Positions 44,646-58,124 of a DNA stretch of 64,000 bases are shown piece after piece. This DNA comes from Maylandia zebra (Eukaryota; Chordata; Actinopteri; Cichliformes; Cichlidae). Each line of letters begins with the position of its first letter. The stretch's first letter is position 1. The position numbers and the translations under genes were made by a program. The DNA is taken from the NCBI RefSeq assembly GCF_041146795.1, contig NC_135174.1, positions 22,592,878-22,656,877 of the forward strand, in the 5' to 3' direction. The notes beneath the pieces are model-generated. The model searched no databases. It saw only the letters and a program-made list of their open reading frames with translations, and had not been told where the DNA came from.

Positions 44646-46430
44646 CACACACGAACACACACCAATCTAAACTTACTCATCCAGTCAGCTCTTCTTAATC
44701 CTGCCACAGTGCTGCAGCGCTGGATACTGTCCTCACTGAACATCTTTCTCAAAATTTCCTGGATGATTCTGGATTGGAGTCAGGAGGAAAGAGGAATCAC
44801 ACCTCTCCATTGTCTGTGCGTTTTTTTTTTTGTTTTTTTTTCCCTCACAGGAGTTTCCTTGTTTTCTTGTCTGTGATTTAACTTGTTGTGGGAATGATTA
44901 GCCTACTGCTACGTTATTATTTATTACCTGTAGGTTTAATGAGAGCTGTGTATTGTGACACTATCATTAGAAAAAATATATGCTGCTCCTCTTCTTTTTT
45001 CCCTTTCTTCCTATTACCAGCTAAACAGTCAGGGGCTACTGTGATCGGCAATCGGATTTATTACTAGCGTATTTCTCCTTCTCTGTTGTAAACTGTATGC
45101 CTGACGAGTGGTCGGACGCTTTGACGCTAAAAGTCAGCTGACACCGGACTACCTTACCTTACTGAGCTAGAAAGTGCTGACCCCTCTCCTCTCATCAGGG
45201 AGCTCCTGTCTCGACTTCGCATGCAACTTTCCAAGTTTTCCTCTCATTTCCACCATGATTTTGAAACACAACGACCTGTGCTGAATGTCAAGTGCAGAAG
45301 TGATCGGACTCGTATGGCGGTCGATGAGCCAAGTTACAGTGGCCAAAATGAACAGAGATCAACTGGAGGAAGGAAAAAAAAAAAGATGCCACACAGAATG
45401 TAGGACGATAATCTCTTAGAAGGGGAATGTACGGGACATCTGAAATGTCCCCTGACTGGAATCAAACACAAACTTTGACTCACACTCAAACACACCACTG
45501 GCACCGTCTCCATCTACAGCTCCATCTTAGCATGTCAGTATTATTGTAGTGCAACTTGAAATCAACAAATACCACCGAGCAATAAAGACACTGCATCTCA
45601 TCCTTTTTTTCCTGCACTAGGATGCTTGTTCGCAGTTCAAACAGTGAAAAAAAACTGTTTGCGCTGCTGGGTCATATTCAGACGTTTCATTGTGTTACTG
45701 CTTTTTAAAAAAAATAAAAAATTTCAGCGTTGCCATTGTAAATGGATTTCTTGTGAGACAAGCATCAATACAGTGAAAGACTTGGCCCATGCTGCTGTCT
45801 TGCATCTTGCTCATCTTCATGCTTCCCGGTTTGTACCATTCCCTCGAGCCTGTTTCTTCCTGTTTGTGACGCTTTTAGTTCGTGAGATATACTTTAATGT
45901 ATGTCACCTGTTGTTGACCTTTTTGTGTTTTATTTTGTTGCAGAACACTGTGTTGTTTATTAGAATGTGGATGAAAATATGTGAAAAATTTGTAAAGGTT
46001 TACACACGAATAACTGAAAAGGGACAATATCAACATTTAATGCACTATTAGCTGATTCCTAGACGACACACTTTGCGGTGCATGAGGCGACAGTAGAGTA
46101 AGCATGTTAGTCTAGGTCAGCCTGCACCCTACTGTAGACTTGATGATGGATCACTGCACATGCATAAAGACGTAACGTATCCTTCTGCAGTGTTAAATAT
46201 CAGTTTCTGGAACCCTATTCTGTTGGCCGTTAAGGTCAAGACTACTGCACTACTATAACCAAGCTGCGAACAGTCACATGATCACAGTCCGAATGTGTTA
46301 ATGAAGCTGTATTACGGCACCAGTCACAGTATGATATCAAAGGGATGGGTCCCAAATCTGCAAGACCCACTTTTCTAGAGTGAAAATGTCAATGAAGACT
46401 TTGAACAGACAATAAAGTTTTTGCAACTAA

Positions 46431-48635
46431 ACAGACATTTGAGGGATTTTCTGTTGAGTTCAAATGGAAGGATTCATTAATCAGTGCTAGGTTGTGTTTT
46501 GGTTTATGTCTCTGAGCATGAACTGCTTCTCTGAGGAGTTTCCTAACATGGTCACTGTGAGTGAAAATCGCTCGACGCACTTATTTTACAGTCATTTTTC
46601 AGACTTTGGTATGCTTTATTTTCCCAGAAGAAAGTTCAAACTCACTAGTAGAAAATTCTTACAGCTAAATTGGAACCATTCCCACACAACAAAATTGACC
46701 TTTCCATCCATCTATTCTCTTCCTTTTATCCTTATCTGTGTTGCCCCAAATGATCTTTTCTGCTTACAAATATATACATGTGAGCGGATTTGTGTACTTC
46801 CCAAAAGATGTCACCAATCAGCATAACAGTAGCCAAATGTGGCATCCCTATCAGTCCCTGTCCTAAAAAAAGAAAATGAAGTAATAATCCAAAAACAGAA
46901 AAAAGAAGAAGAATATGGTTTCATCTTTTTACTTATAACTACACAACTCAGCAGATTTTTCTGTATCTGTCAGCTAACTTGTTTCCATCACTCCAAACTA
47001 AAACCAATCTTGTATTGCCAATGATCCGCCTGGTGAATAGTCCTCATTCTGTGATATGGTTTTGGTCGTCCTCCGTATGACTCACACAAGGCTATATAGG
47101 GAATTCCAGGAGCTGCTAAAAATTCTTGACAAACCCTCCTTTTCACTAGGGTATGGCATGTAGTTTGAGCTGGAGAAGATTTAGACAGTCCTAGCACAGT
47201 GTCCTGTTGTAATCCAGACACATTACAGTACAGTGTTTCTCTGTGACTGTGACTCTGTGTGTCTATAGCAACACAACTGAAAAATGCCAAAATAGCTTTA
47301 AACATGACTCTGGTCCTCTCATGGAAATAGTCTCAGTATCTATAACTACAGTTATTTGAATAGTTTCCAGATTTGTGAACAATACTCACACACAACAATA
47401 AATTGATACACTTTAGAAGTGAAAAGTAGTCAGTCACCTGTCAGATATATCTTTATCTTTCAGAAGTTCAAGAGCCATTCTCGACTATATACTGCACTAT
47501 ATAAGATAGATATGTGACGTAACCTGCTTATTTGTGGGCTACTGTTCTGAAGCCTCTAGGGTCTGACATTTTGCCCTTTGCTCTCTTGGTGTTTTGAAAA
47601 CAGATGTGACCATATTTAAAAGAGAGGATTGAGCTAAACAGTTAATACTAGTAGTTAGTACTAGTATGCTGGAGGTTAAAGGTAGTTTCTATAAAAATGA
47701 TTGCTAAAAGTCAGTTAAATATGTTGGCTGGGCTGTGGCACAGTTTTTAGTAAGGCAAACCTTTTCCATTGGCAGTTTTCGTTGGACTTCTTTATTGTAC
47801 TACCACTTGGCTCATGGTTAGTGATTATTTGCAGGCAAATTTGAAAAGGCTCCAAGCAGCTGTCACAATGCTAGCAGCCAAAGCAATCAGAGCTTTTTTG
47901 GTACAGCGCCTTCTTTGCATCTGATTTCACCCAGTGAAAACCGGCAACCTCCAGGAACTGCTGCCAACCACTCGGGAAATACACATTTCCCCAGCAACCA
48001 GTGGTTGTATCACATCTAACTCAACAACTCTTAAGCAATGTGCACATGATGTCGTGAGAAACCTCAATACTACTAGAAGACTTTTTGACAGGCAGAGGAG
48101 GGGCCCCTGGTTGCCCATCATTGAGAACTCGGGTTTAATTTGCATTGGCATACTTTTGTAACAACCCCACAGACACTGGTTAAGAGGTTAAAAGTTACGA
48201 GCTGTTATACGTTATACTTATTAATCAAGCAAAAATGAAGCTCAAACACTCAACTGTTCATTTAGATAGGTAATCTAACAAATAATCAGTAGCAAAGGTA
48301 AACTCCAGTTTGATAACAGCCAGCCTGTTAAATCTGGACTGTATGAGTGAAGTCACTTAACTGTACAGAAAGTCTTTTTGCCTAAATAATACATGATATT
48401 TGATGTTCAGCTGGGCACTGAGACTGGAAGACAATGGGAGTAAGTGGTTTTAATGGGGACAGTGTTCATAATGTCATTACCACTTTGTTTTAGTGATCAA
48501 GTTGCGCTCTAATTGAATTCTACCTTCTCATTTGAGGTTTGCAGGTTTGTGTCTGTTACAGGAAATATCTCTTATGTAACTCAAAGACTGTGTCACCAGC
48601 AAGCTGCAAATTTGCGTTATCTCTGTCCCAAAACA
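46431..48635. other. Intergenic region between rnf157 and the channel gene
   Basis: 2.2 kb with no gene, RNA or mobile element that I can support. Confidence 0.5.
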
Positions 48636-48641
48636 TATAAA
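48636..48641 (+). promoter_or_regulatory. TATA-box candidate of the channel gene
   Basis: TATAAA followed by GCCCCTCC about 300 bp upstream of the start codon at 48942. The long 5' UTR this implies makes it tentative. Confidence 0.3.
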
Positions 48642-48941
48642 GCCCCTCCACCCGCCTTTACCTTAGTTTTATTTGTTATTCTTCTCGTAAACCTATAATC
48701 TTTATCTGCCTCAAGAAGTAAGTGTCATATATACTGTATGTCCCTTTCCTCTGTAAGCCAATTACAGAATCAGAGTGCAGGGGAGGGTTTTTCTCATTTA
48801 AGGCAGCAAGCCAGGTCATTTGTTGTGCCCAGCCCTCCCCTTCTCAGATTAAATGTCAGGGCAGCAGCTCTAACAGCAGGGACACATGCTTCTCTGGAAG
48901 TAGCTCAACCACACAGAGACACTCTCACAGCTGCATATACG

Positions 48942-51287
48942 ATGTATTCAGCTTTTCTCATCCTGATCATCTTAACTGGTAAGACTTTGTGTTGTTTGGA
49001 GTGTTATTTCATTAATAGACAGCAGAGTACTTCCCATCCTGCATGTATCTGATTCTTTAAGTTTTTACATTGTTTGTAACAGTAACTTTTCTTGGACATA
49101 TCTCATAAAGGCATAATAGAGATTAAGACAAATCGGGGACCGAAAAATGTTCAAATGAGAGTTATTGTTATTATTTCCAATAAAAAAGATGAAACTTGAG
49201 ATTTAAGCAAGGGAAGAAAAAAGGAAAACACAAGTAATTTAATGGGCTAGAAGTGTAGGATCTTTAATGACAATAGACAGTTTAAATTATTTTAAATCCA
49301 CATTAATCTAATTCTAGATTTAAAAATATTATGAAACTTGAGTTTCCTGAAAACAGTATCCTGACACTACAAGGAAAATTAAATGATAAAAGCACTGCAG
49401 ACAAAAAAACAACAGATTAAGAAACAAGAAACAAACTAAGCAGCTGTGTACAAGCTCTCAATTTCTCTTTTTTCCAAACAAAAGTTAAAAATGAATGGCA
49501 AAATATATTGTTTAAAATCTAAATTCCAATAGAAATCATTTATCTGACAACTATTTTGCTGTAGATGTGACTTCCTGTCAGAAAGTGTGCAGTTACCACG
49601 ATGTTCTGGACTATCTGAACCTGACCACAGATAACAGTGTGTTTAAACTGACGCGGCCTGTGCTGGACTACACGCACCCCACCAAAGTAGAGCTGGACAT
49701 CATCCTGTATGCCATCCTGGCTGTGGTAGGTGCAACATTACTGCATTTATGTGTTATTAATGAGCTAAATGCTACAATGAAGGTGGTCATTACTGACATC
49801 ACTTTATTTTCAGATTGAGAAAACACAAACTTTTATTCCCTTTGTCTGGGCAACCCTGGTGAGTTTATTTTCTTCAGATCTACATTAGGTTAACACAAAG
49901 CCCAGCTAATCTTTCTGGGGTCTATATTAAAAATATATGTCAACACATTTCAAAACAACATAAAACTAAAATAAATAAATATAGAAAGCACACTACAAAA
50001 ATGATAATTTGACATTCATGATAAAGCTAAGCTCCACAGATGTTGTTTTAGGACTTGTTAAATTAAGTATTGTACATTGATCTGTTTGATGCAGTCTTTC
50101 ATTGGTCTATCTGCTCTATTCTGCACAAGGTGAAATAAAAAACGGCCCAATGAGGATGCAAATCATGGTCTGCCTGAGACACACCTTGTGCATCTCCGTC
50201 TTTGACTTTTCTGATAATCTAACCTTACTGCAGATATGGAATAATGAACGCATCTCATGGGACCCTGATCAGTTTTGTGGAATTACTCATATCACAATTC
50301 CTCGAGAAATCCTCTGGAAACCAGATGTCTTCATTTATGAGATGTGAGTCAGCAACACACACGGACATGAAGTGTAGTTTATTACAAAATCAAACACAAA
50401 CAGGTTCAAAAGGAGACACTTTTATTCATTTTGTTCAAATCAAAGTGTGTCAAAAAGTGTTTCCTGGCCTGAGAGATCAATATTTTGAATAAAATTGGAT
50501 TCACATTGCAAAATAAATACTTTTGGCATGTTAAATCTTTGAAAATCACAGTGAAATGAAGGTCATAACTCTTTTTCTCATAGCTGAATTTGAAATACTT
50601 TTTATTTAGAGTGAAATGTGAACAGGACTGCTGAGGGCAGCTGCTAAAACAAATCATATATAACAACCTATAAACTATGACCGCTCACCTGTCATAAGTG
50701 TCAAACAGAATTATAATTTGTTAGGTCATCACCAATTTATTTTTCATGGACAATGCTGCTTTGTGATGCTATCTATTTATTAAGCCAGTTTATTGATATA
50801 ACAGACACTTTCCTGTTTGCAGTTTACGTTGTTTTTGGCTAGACATATTTGTTAGGTACACCTGTTCAACTGCTTGTTAACAGGAATATCTAATCAGCCA
50901 ATTATATGGCATCAACTCAATGCATTTAGCTATATAGACACTATGAGAACAACCTGCTGAAATCCAAACTGACCATCATTATGGATATCAGTAGGGAGGA
51001 ATGTTTGCAGGAGCTTGCTTTTTTGCAAAAAATCATTTTATAGTTGTTCAACATCAAATGTAACAGCTTGATATCTGCTGCCATCCTGTGTTTGTTTAGA
51101 AGGTCAGGCGCTTCATTGTGTGCACACTTTATTAAAGTACACGCAGCAGCTTTTATACTACTTTAAAACAAACACATTATCCTGCTGCTGTGACAGCAGG
51201 AGCTTCAGAATAATTCAGTCAGTTTATAATTAGTATCATCAAATTATGCTATGTAGGTGCTCTGCAAACATACTGAAAGAGAGAATA

Positions 51288-51348
<61 letters not shown>

Positions 51349-54300
51349 GTGGTCTTAGGATACAGACGGACGACTCCCCTCAGAGTTATTACATCTCCGT
51401 AGCCTACGATGGGACGATCACTTCTGAGGACGACATTAAGATTGTCAGTACCTGTAAGATGGATGTCCACAAGTTCCCCTTCGACACGCAGAAATGTAAC
51501 ATCACCATTGGTTCTGCAAGTCACTGTGGTGAGGGAGGATGAGTGTTCTGGTGTGTTTTCTCCTGCTTTCATAGTTGTTTGAACTCTGAAACGTTTCTCT
51601 CATTCTTTCTGTCATTTCCCAAAACAGTAGATGAAATGCGACTTTCTCCTTTCTCCAACTCCTCCCGGGCCACGCAGTTTTCCCGTGAAGTGATGAAAAC
51701 ACAGGGAGAGTGGGAATTCCTCCAACTGTCCATCTCCAAAGTCAATATGACCTTTGAAAATAAACTGTGGGAAAGCCTCATATACACTGTACGTAATACA
51801 CAGAAAGAAAAACACAAGTGGCAAATTACATTAAAAAAACAAAAACAAAAACAAGATAAGAGACGTCATTAACATTTACATCTCTACAAGCCCAGTTCCA
51901 AAAAAGTCAGGACGTTGTGTAAAACGAACAGAGAAAACAATGAAATGTTTAAACTGAGACATTTTTCAATTTCATTAAAAATATTTCTTTAAATAAAAGC
52001 TTCTCGTATTCACAAAACAGGAATGCTGCAGAACTGACTACAATGGTCTTGTGATAATAACTTTATATGACCAAATCAAGCAATTTATGATAAATAACCA
52101 ATTTTAAAAGTTACTTCTGCAATACTACACCCACACAATATGATAACTTTCACACAAGGTAAATCTAACCTAACCACTGAACCTGTTTTCCCAGTTCAGC
52201 ATGAAGAGGAGACCACTCCTCCACGTTATTAACTTCCTGTTGCCCATCTTATTCTTCCTAACTCTGGATCTCGCCTCCTTCTTCATCGCTGACCATCGAG
52301 GAGAGAAGCTGGGCTTCAAAGTCACCGTCCTGCTGGCAATCTCCGTTCTGCTGCTCATCCTGAACGACATCTTGCCCTCCATGTCCAACAAGACCCCACT
52401 CATAGGTAAAGACTCCTTCCTTAAGGGATGATGTTTAAGTGTGGTGACGTATTTCATGTATGTAGAAGAACCAGATACCAAAAGAAAAAAAAAAAACTGT
52501 TGCTTGTTTCATCCTTTCAGCAACATACTGCATTGTGATTTTTGCCCTTATGCTGCTCAGTCTGCTGGAGACAATTTTGGTTACACATCTGATAGAAAAA
52601 GACTCCCAAGTCAAGCTTAAGGTGAAGAATGAACATAAAAAAGCCAAAACTAATAAAAGCGATGCAGGTGAGATACGTAAAAAGCTTCTCAGATACTGAT
52701 CACAGATTTAGTCTATAGTATCAGTCTGCTAAAACAAGAATTCAGATCTCAGGTAATCCCTGAGAGAACCTGCAAAGGAAAAATGCTTTAAAACATTAAA
52801 TGCAGTAAACATGAAAAGTGTCTGGAAACACAAGCAAACATATTGAAAAAGAGAACAAAAAGAAGGCGATGATTTGCATGCTGTACATTTAATTTCAAAA
52901 GCTTCATCTTATCTTTAGTTAGCAGATGTTTCATGTTTTAAATGTGTGTAAATTCTTGTGACAAACCTACTGTTTGCTTTCAGAAGACAAAAGACAGACC
53001 TGCTGTTCCTGCATCTGCATAGTGTCCAGTGATGAGGAACAGCATGAGCTACTGCCTGTTGCTGAAGTGGTACAGTTTGAGCACATGCATGCAGATATTG
53101 CATTAATATGACATGACAGGAGAGCAAAATCGTATTAACATCTTTACAAGATCTTAATTAATCAGTGACAACAAAACAAATGTGTAAATTCATCTTGAGT
53201 GGGATGAATAAGATCTTCAGAGCACACATTTTGACTGGCCAACATCAAATCAGGGCTCAGATTCCTGTTTACAGACTAAAAAGAAAAGATACTTTGTTGT
53301 GAAGAATACAACACAGCCTTACAGAAATGGAAGAAATTAGCATTGATTATGTTGCAGTATTATTTGGGGATCCTCTCGGGTCCTGATATATTCCCCTGGA
53401 CATTACTGTCACATGAAAGTAATGATTTGGATAAAGCTGTTGTTGGTCAGTGATAAACTATGTGCTCTGTAGCGCTGGAGGAAATGTTTTAAATAAAATA
53501 TCATTGCTCTGATGATGAAATAAACTTGCTCTAAATAACTGATACTAAGATTATTTATAAATGGGATTAAGTTCCCTTAAACACACAAGAAAAGCCCCCA
53601 AAAACACAGTTTTGGAGGAAAATGACTTAGGCTAAAAATGATCGTTGATACAATAACAGACAGTTATTAAATTATTAAAAGTACATGCAGTTTTAATAAA
53701 AACAAAGACCAAACTGTTGTTGCAGCATTAAAACACCAGGGGTCAGTGCAGATGGATGAGGTTACAGAGTGTTACATGATGGTTCAGTGCAAGATTCAGT
53801 AGTTTTACACATGAACCCTCACATTTATTAAGAATAAGTAAGCGGTGGCACTAAATAAAAAGTAAAATGCTAGTATTCACAGATGTAAGATTGTTGTAAA
53901 ATATTTATTTTCATTATCTTTAAAATTGTGAGTTTCTCGTGTGTCAAAACCTATTTCCTGTTTAATCAAACTATTTGAACCAATATTGGGAAAAAACCTT
54001 GTGTTAATAAGCGTTACAGTATAATACAGAAAAAAAAATTGCTGGCATCTCTGCGATAATGCAGAGGCCTGATATATTTTTTCCCATCAGGCCTCATTTC
54101 AGCGTGAAATAGTCATACAAGATTTGATTTAGCTGGAAACAGCAGAGGTAACGTCGCAAAGCAAATATAGGCCAGTTATTATGCTGATTGTGCTCATAAT
54201 ATCAATTTATGTCCATTCAATGTTTTTAGACTCCAGATTAGTGTTTTTGCCACTATTGCTCATGATGCAATATCACTCTCATCACCATAAACTCTCTCTG

Positions 54301-54551
54301 ACATCCTTCTTTGACTGCTTGACTTTGTGCAGGTTAACAACAGTAATCATACAGGAGAGTATAATGTGCTGGTGCTGATCCTGGAGGAGCTGAAGGAGCT
54401 GAAGAAATCACTAAATCTGCACCTCAGTGGCAGCGAAAAGGGAGGGAAGTACGTCCAGTGGGCAGCCAGAATCAACAGGGTTTTCTTCATTTTCTATGCT
54501 GTCACTGTGTCGCTCTTTCTCTCTCTCATGTACACTGAGTGGAACACTTAG
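48942..54551 (+). CDS. Cys-loop ligand-gated cation channel, 5-HT3-like/ZACN-like
   Basis: Subunit of a pentameric plasma-membrane channel. Ten exons join in frame with GT-AG borders: 48942-48978, 49565-49725, 49814-49858, 50234-50343, 51359-51528, 51628-51788, 52195-52405, 52521-52667, 52984-53069 and 54333-54551, giving 448 aa. Residues 1-13 or so are a signal peptide (MYSAFLILIILT). The extracellular part has loop D-like WNNERISWDP, loop A-like WKPDVFIYE, and the Cys loop C150-x13-C164 with FPFD. TQGEWEF precedes M1 (236-258). M2 is about 267-287, after RGEKLGFKVTVLL, M3 about 300-322 and M4 about 426-443, with a Cys-rich M3-M4 loop. RRPL before M1 and PLI before M3 match 5-HT3 subunits. 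The loop B Trp of serotonin receptors is Ala171. Human ZACN lies near RNF157, so either family name is possible. Confidence 0.9.
51289..51346. repeat. (TG)29 microsatellite next to a splice acceptor
   Basis: 58 nt of TG repeats on the coding strand end 12 nt upstream of the first base of the Cys-loop exon (51359). The remaining acceptor is TTGTGGTCTTAG, poor in pyrimidines. Confidence 0.95.
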
Positions 54552-54866
54552 AAATGTAGAGTATTTCCTATTAATACTACAGTTTCTGTACAGTAGAGTG
54601 TTTGTGTCAAAATATGGCTTGTATTGTCTTTTTGTATTTTAGGACATCATGTTAATGTTGTAAAACCTTATTATTTTTTGTTTTATATACACTTTATATA
54701 GTTTCGCGTTCAACTTTTCCATAGTTAAAGTTAGATGATCCCTCAGACATGTATTGGAATGAGAATGATCAAAGTGTTAACCCTAAATGTTTGGCTTGAT
54801 TAATCAGCCATCACTTTATAGGCCAAGCTGTTGTATTATGCTTAATGAATGCTGAGTGAAGTGTCC

Positions 54867-54966
54867 AATAAACCAAGAAACAGAAAAACCCAAACTACTT
54901 AAACAATGACTCAGTTTGTGGGCCATAATAAACAAATATTATCATCTCAGAATATTTTTTAATAAA
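54867..54966 (+). terminator. Polyadenylation signals of the channel gene
   Basis: AATAAA at 54867-54872 and again at 54961-54966, 320 and 410 bp after the stop codon. The 3' UTR is probably 340-440 nt long. Confidence 0.5.
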
Positions 54967-54984
54967 TAAAGCCTTAAGCCATCA

Positions 54985-56465
54985 CATGTCTCTTTATATT
55001 TTGTTTCCAATGAGTCAGACATTCATGTAATTTTTAAAAGTGGTCTTCAGCAACAGTTCCCCAGGCTTTCTGAAGGTCTTGAAAAGTTTCAGAAGGATGT
55101 TTTTTATTCATTTATTTGTTTGTTAAGTCACTTAACTCTGACATATGAATCATTTAAGCATAAAAAGCCACCTAAATCAAAGAATGAACTGGTGTTGTGT
55201 CTGTACATGTCAGACAACAACAACGAAAACACTGTTTTGACTATGCAACTTTAGACACTGTGTTGTTAAAAGTCTATTACATTAACATTAAGGGAAGTTG
55301 TTCCCATTTCTTTAGCTGAATTTACAAAAAATCAAAGCGCTATATATCAGGTGTGCAGTGTGCACTTTGACTGGATATGTGAAAGGCAAAAGAAGATGTG
55401 GCAGGCCTAAAAAACTAGCAGATGGACAGTATCTGAAAGGCTATCCACTATCCACAGCCTGGTCACAACCAAAAACATCAATATTATTCATATAGTTTAT
55501 AGCATCCCAAAAATCTCTAAATGTTTTGTTGTAGACTCAAAGAGAAAAAATACTTCAAAAAATGATTTAACGGTAACAAGATGAAAGAAACCTCAGACGA
55601 GCAAAAGGAGAGGGTTCCCTTTACCGGTGCAGGCAGGCATGTCATAGATGTTTGCTACAGGAGAACAGCCTGGCAGATTAGTGTAAAGGACATTTGAGAT
55701 TAAATCCTGCCTGCATCTAGTCTAATGTAAACTGGACAGGGCAGTAAATCAGTCATTATCAAAGGGGAACATCTATCTTCAAACTTCATCTATCAAACAC
55801 GCACTCACTGACCTCACTGATTTCATATTTCTGACGTTCAATCTCTCCCGCCTGTCATACTTCAGTCCTCCTTCACCTCACAGCTCATTTGTTAAAACCA
55901 ATCATGTTCATTCTCAGCCACCTGATATCGTGTTGTAAACATATTATGAGAAAAGAGGCCAGCTAGTAATTTCATTCAGCACAGGGTGGATCTGGGGTTA
56001 GTGGACTGTTCCTCTTTTATTGTCTACGCCATTGAATCAGCCATGTTGGCGTGCACCACTTTACCATTTGGACTTTAAACTGCACATTAAAAACAAAAGC
56101 AAACACACATTAAGGTGTTCTTTGATAGTAATGATAAATTCTGCAAACCTTTAGTGTTGTCGTTATGACTATTACCAAACTTAACTCAGTTGTCTACTTT
56201 GTCTATGCTAGTTTGCAGTTTATTTACTTAAACAATTTTTCTACAAATCAAAGTTGCATCTCCAGTGGTGTTTTTGTGTGTTATAGGATTAAAGTAGAAA
56301 CAGCAACCTTTTTCACTCACTATGTTTTTATACACCACTCTGCATTTACTTACTAGTTGTTATTAATCTCTAATTGTCTTCCGCAGCATGTCCTTGTTCT
56401 GTCTTCATCCCCAACCAGTTGTGGTAGATGGCCACCCCTCCTTGAGCCTGGTTCTGCTGGAGGTT
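54985..56465. other. Gene-free AT-rich region
   Basis: I see no gene or recognisable element here. Confidence 0.4.
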
Positions 56466-57301
56466 TTGTCACGATCCTGGGTCTTTTGAGATTTTGTTTA
56501 TTTTGATGTTTATGTTTAAGTTCATTAGGTTATCTAAGTTCATTTGTTTATTAGATTCCCCTTTGTGCTGTCAAGCCCTGTGTTAAGTCTCTCTTGTCCT
56601 TTATGTGTTTCATGTCTGCATGTCTTTTGTTGTCAAGTTCGTGTAGTCATGTCTGCGTTTCATTTTGTTTCCTGTTTTATTTTGACGAGGTCCTGTGTTC
56701 CTAGGTTAAATGTGTTTAGTTTTACTTTTCCCCTGTGAGTTCATTATGTTCATGTGGGTTGTGCTGTTTTGATCTTTATAGTTATTATTACGCTAGGTTT
56801 GTTTATGGTTATTGTGGTTATAATTCTTAGGTTTTGTTATATGGCTTCCTGTGTTCCATGTTGTGCTTACGTGATGTCTTTCTGTCCCATGTTTCAGGTC
56901 CCTATGTTCTGTCTCCCCAGTCTGTTAAGTTTACATATCTGGAGTTCAGTCAGTGTGTTTCCTGTTTTACTTTGAAGGTCTGTGTCTCATGTCAGTGTTT
57001 CTAGTTTTGCTTCCCTTGTCTCGTCCAGCCTAATTACTCCCAGCTGTGCTCTCCTTCTGTGTCTCATTTCCCTCGTTATCCCTCTGTGTATTTAAGCCCT
57101 GTGTTTCTCTTTGTCAGGGTTGTAGTGTCCCTCATAGCGGTGTGATCACCCCTGTGGTTTCATGTATGATTTATTATTAGCGTTCCCAGTTTAGTTTTGT
57201 TCTTTGTTTCCCTTCCACCCCTGCAATAAAGCAGTGTTTTTGAGTTCACGTTTGTCTTGATGAGTTTTGCGTTTGGGTTCTTCTCTTGCCTGTAGTGATG
57301 G
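56466..57301. mobile_element. Dispersed repeat, possible solo LTR
   Basis: Starts TGTCACGATCCTGGGTC and is unusually T-rich with repeated TTTCCTGTTTTA, TTGTCC and CATGT motifs. Near the end are GTATTTAAGCCCTGTG (TATA-like), CAATAAAGCAG and GCGTTTGGGTTC. Promoter-like, polyadenylation-like and TG start features suggest a solo LTR, but no matching end or target duplication is proved. Confidence 0.35.
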
Positions 57302-58058
57302 TGAGATGAAGCCTCATGATGAACTGAAGCTTTCCACCCAATTGGTCGACTCATGGTTGGAAGCATTGTGATGATTAATTTGCTCTACTGCGCCATCAAG
57401 TGGACAATTCAAGTGAAGCGGGCTCTGTGATTATAATGATGTGTAAACCTCTAAACTGAATAAATAAATTGTTTTCTTGGTTATTTATCCCGAATATTGT
57501 CTCAGTATGTGTGATACAAAAGAGAAAGTGGAAAGTATCAGGACAGCGTTTTGGTATGATTGTGTAACTGTCAGCCTCAGACAGTCAGTCAATAGTATAA
57601 TTCAGATCATAGATCTGTACATTTGCATATTTGTATAACTATAAAAAGAAAGCTGACACTTTCGAGACTTTATCTAATGTGTAAGCATCACAGCAGATGC
57701 CTTTGTGTCAACATAGCTGAGGCTAAAACAGAAAAACGATTTTATAAAAATATTCAGCAGTAGATCAAAACCAAAAGAAAACCATCAATCAACAAATGAA
57801 CATTACCTGATGCTGCTGAATTGAAGCGGAGCAAATAGAGGTTTTATTAGAGACACACCTTAGCGTTTTGCAATTTTGCATAATGTTAAAAAGTTTCAAT
57901 TATTTTAGTAGCCTATTGAACGGCAGAAATTAGGTTTTCTTTTCGGAAGTATTTAAATGGGAAGGAACAGCGGCTGACAAACAACGGAGGTCTTATGCGT
58001 AACAAACAAGCGAATAATGCAGAAAACAGATTTTTAGACGGGAAACTGTTCTTGAAGT

Positions 58059-58124
<66 letters not shown>

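Larger units (their letters stand above)
42712..46430 (+). other. rnf157: rnf157 3' region with polyadenylation signals
   Basis: Downstream of the stop are a possible alternative exon (44500-44645) and AATAAA signals at 45581-45586 and 46411-46416. A SINE (43565-43886) and a 32 nt T-run lie between. Which polyadenylation site goes with which terminal exon is not resolved. Confidence 0.45.

Noticed and set aside
51246-51542. Frame with Cys-Val repeats running into the Cys-loop exon
   Set aside because: The repeat part is the TG microsatellite in the intron; only the part from 51359 is coding.
58063-58114. Possible CRISPR-like or other array in tandem repeats
   Set aside because: All tandem repeats seen are simple microsatellites without spacers, and the DNA is vertebrate.
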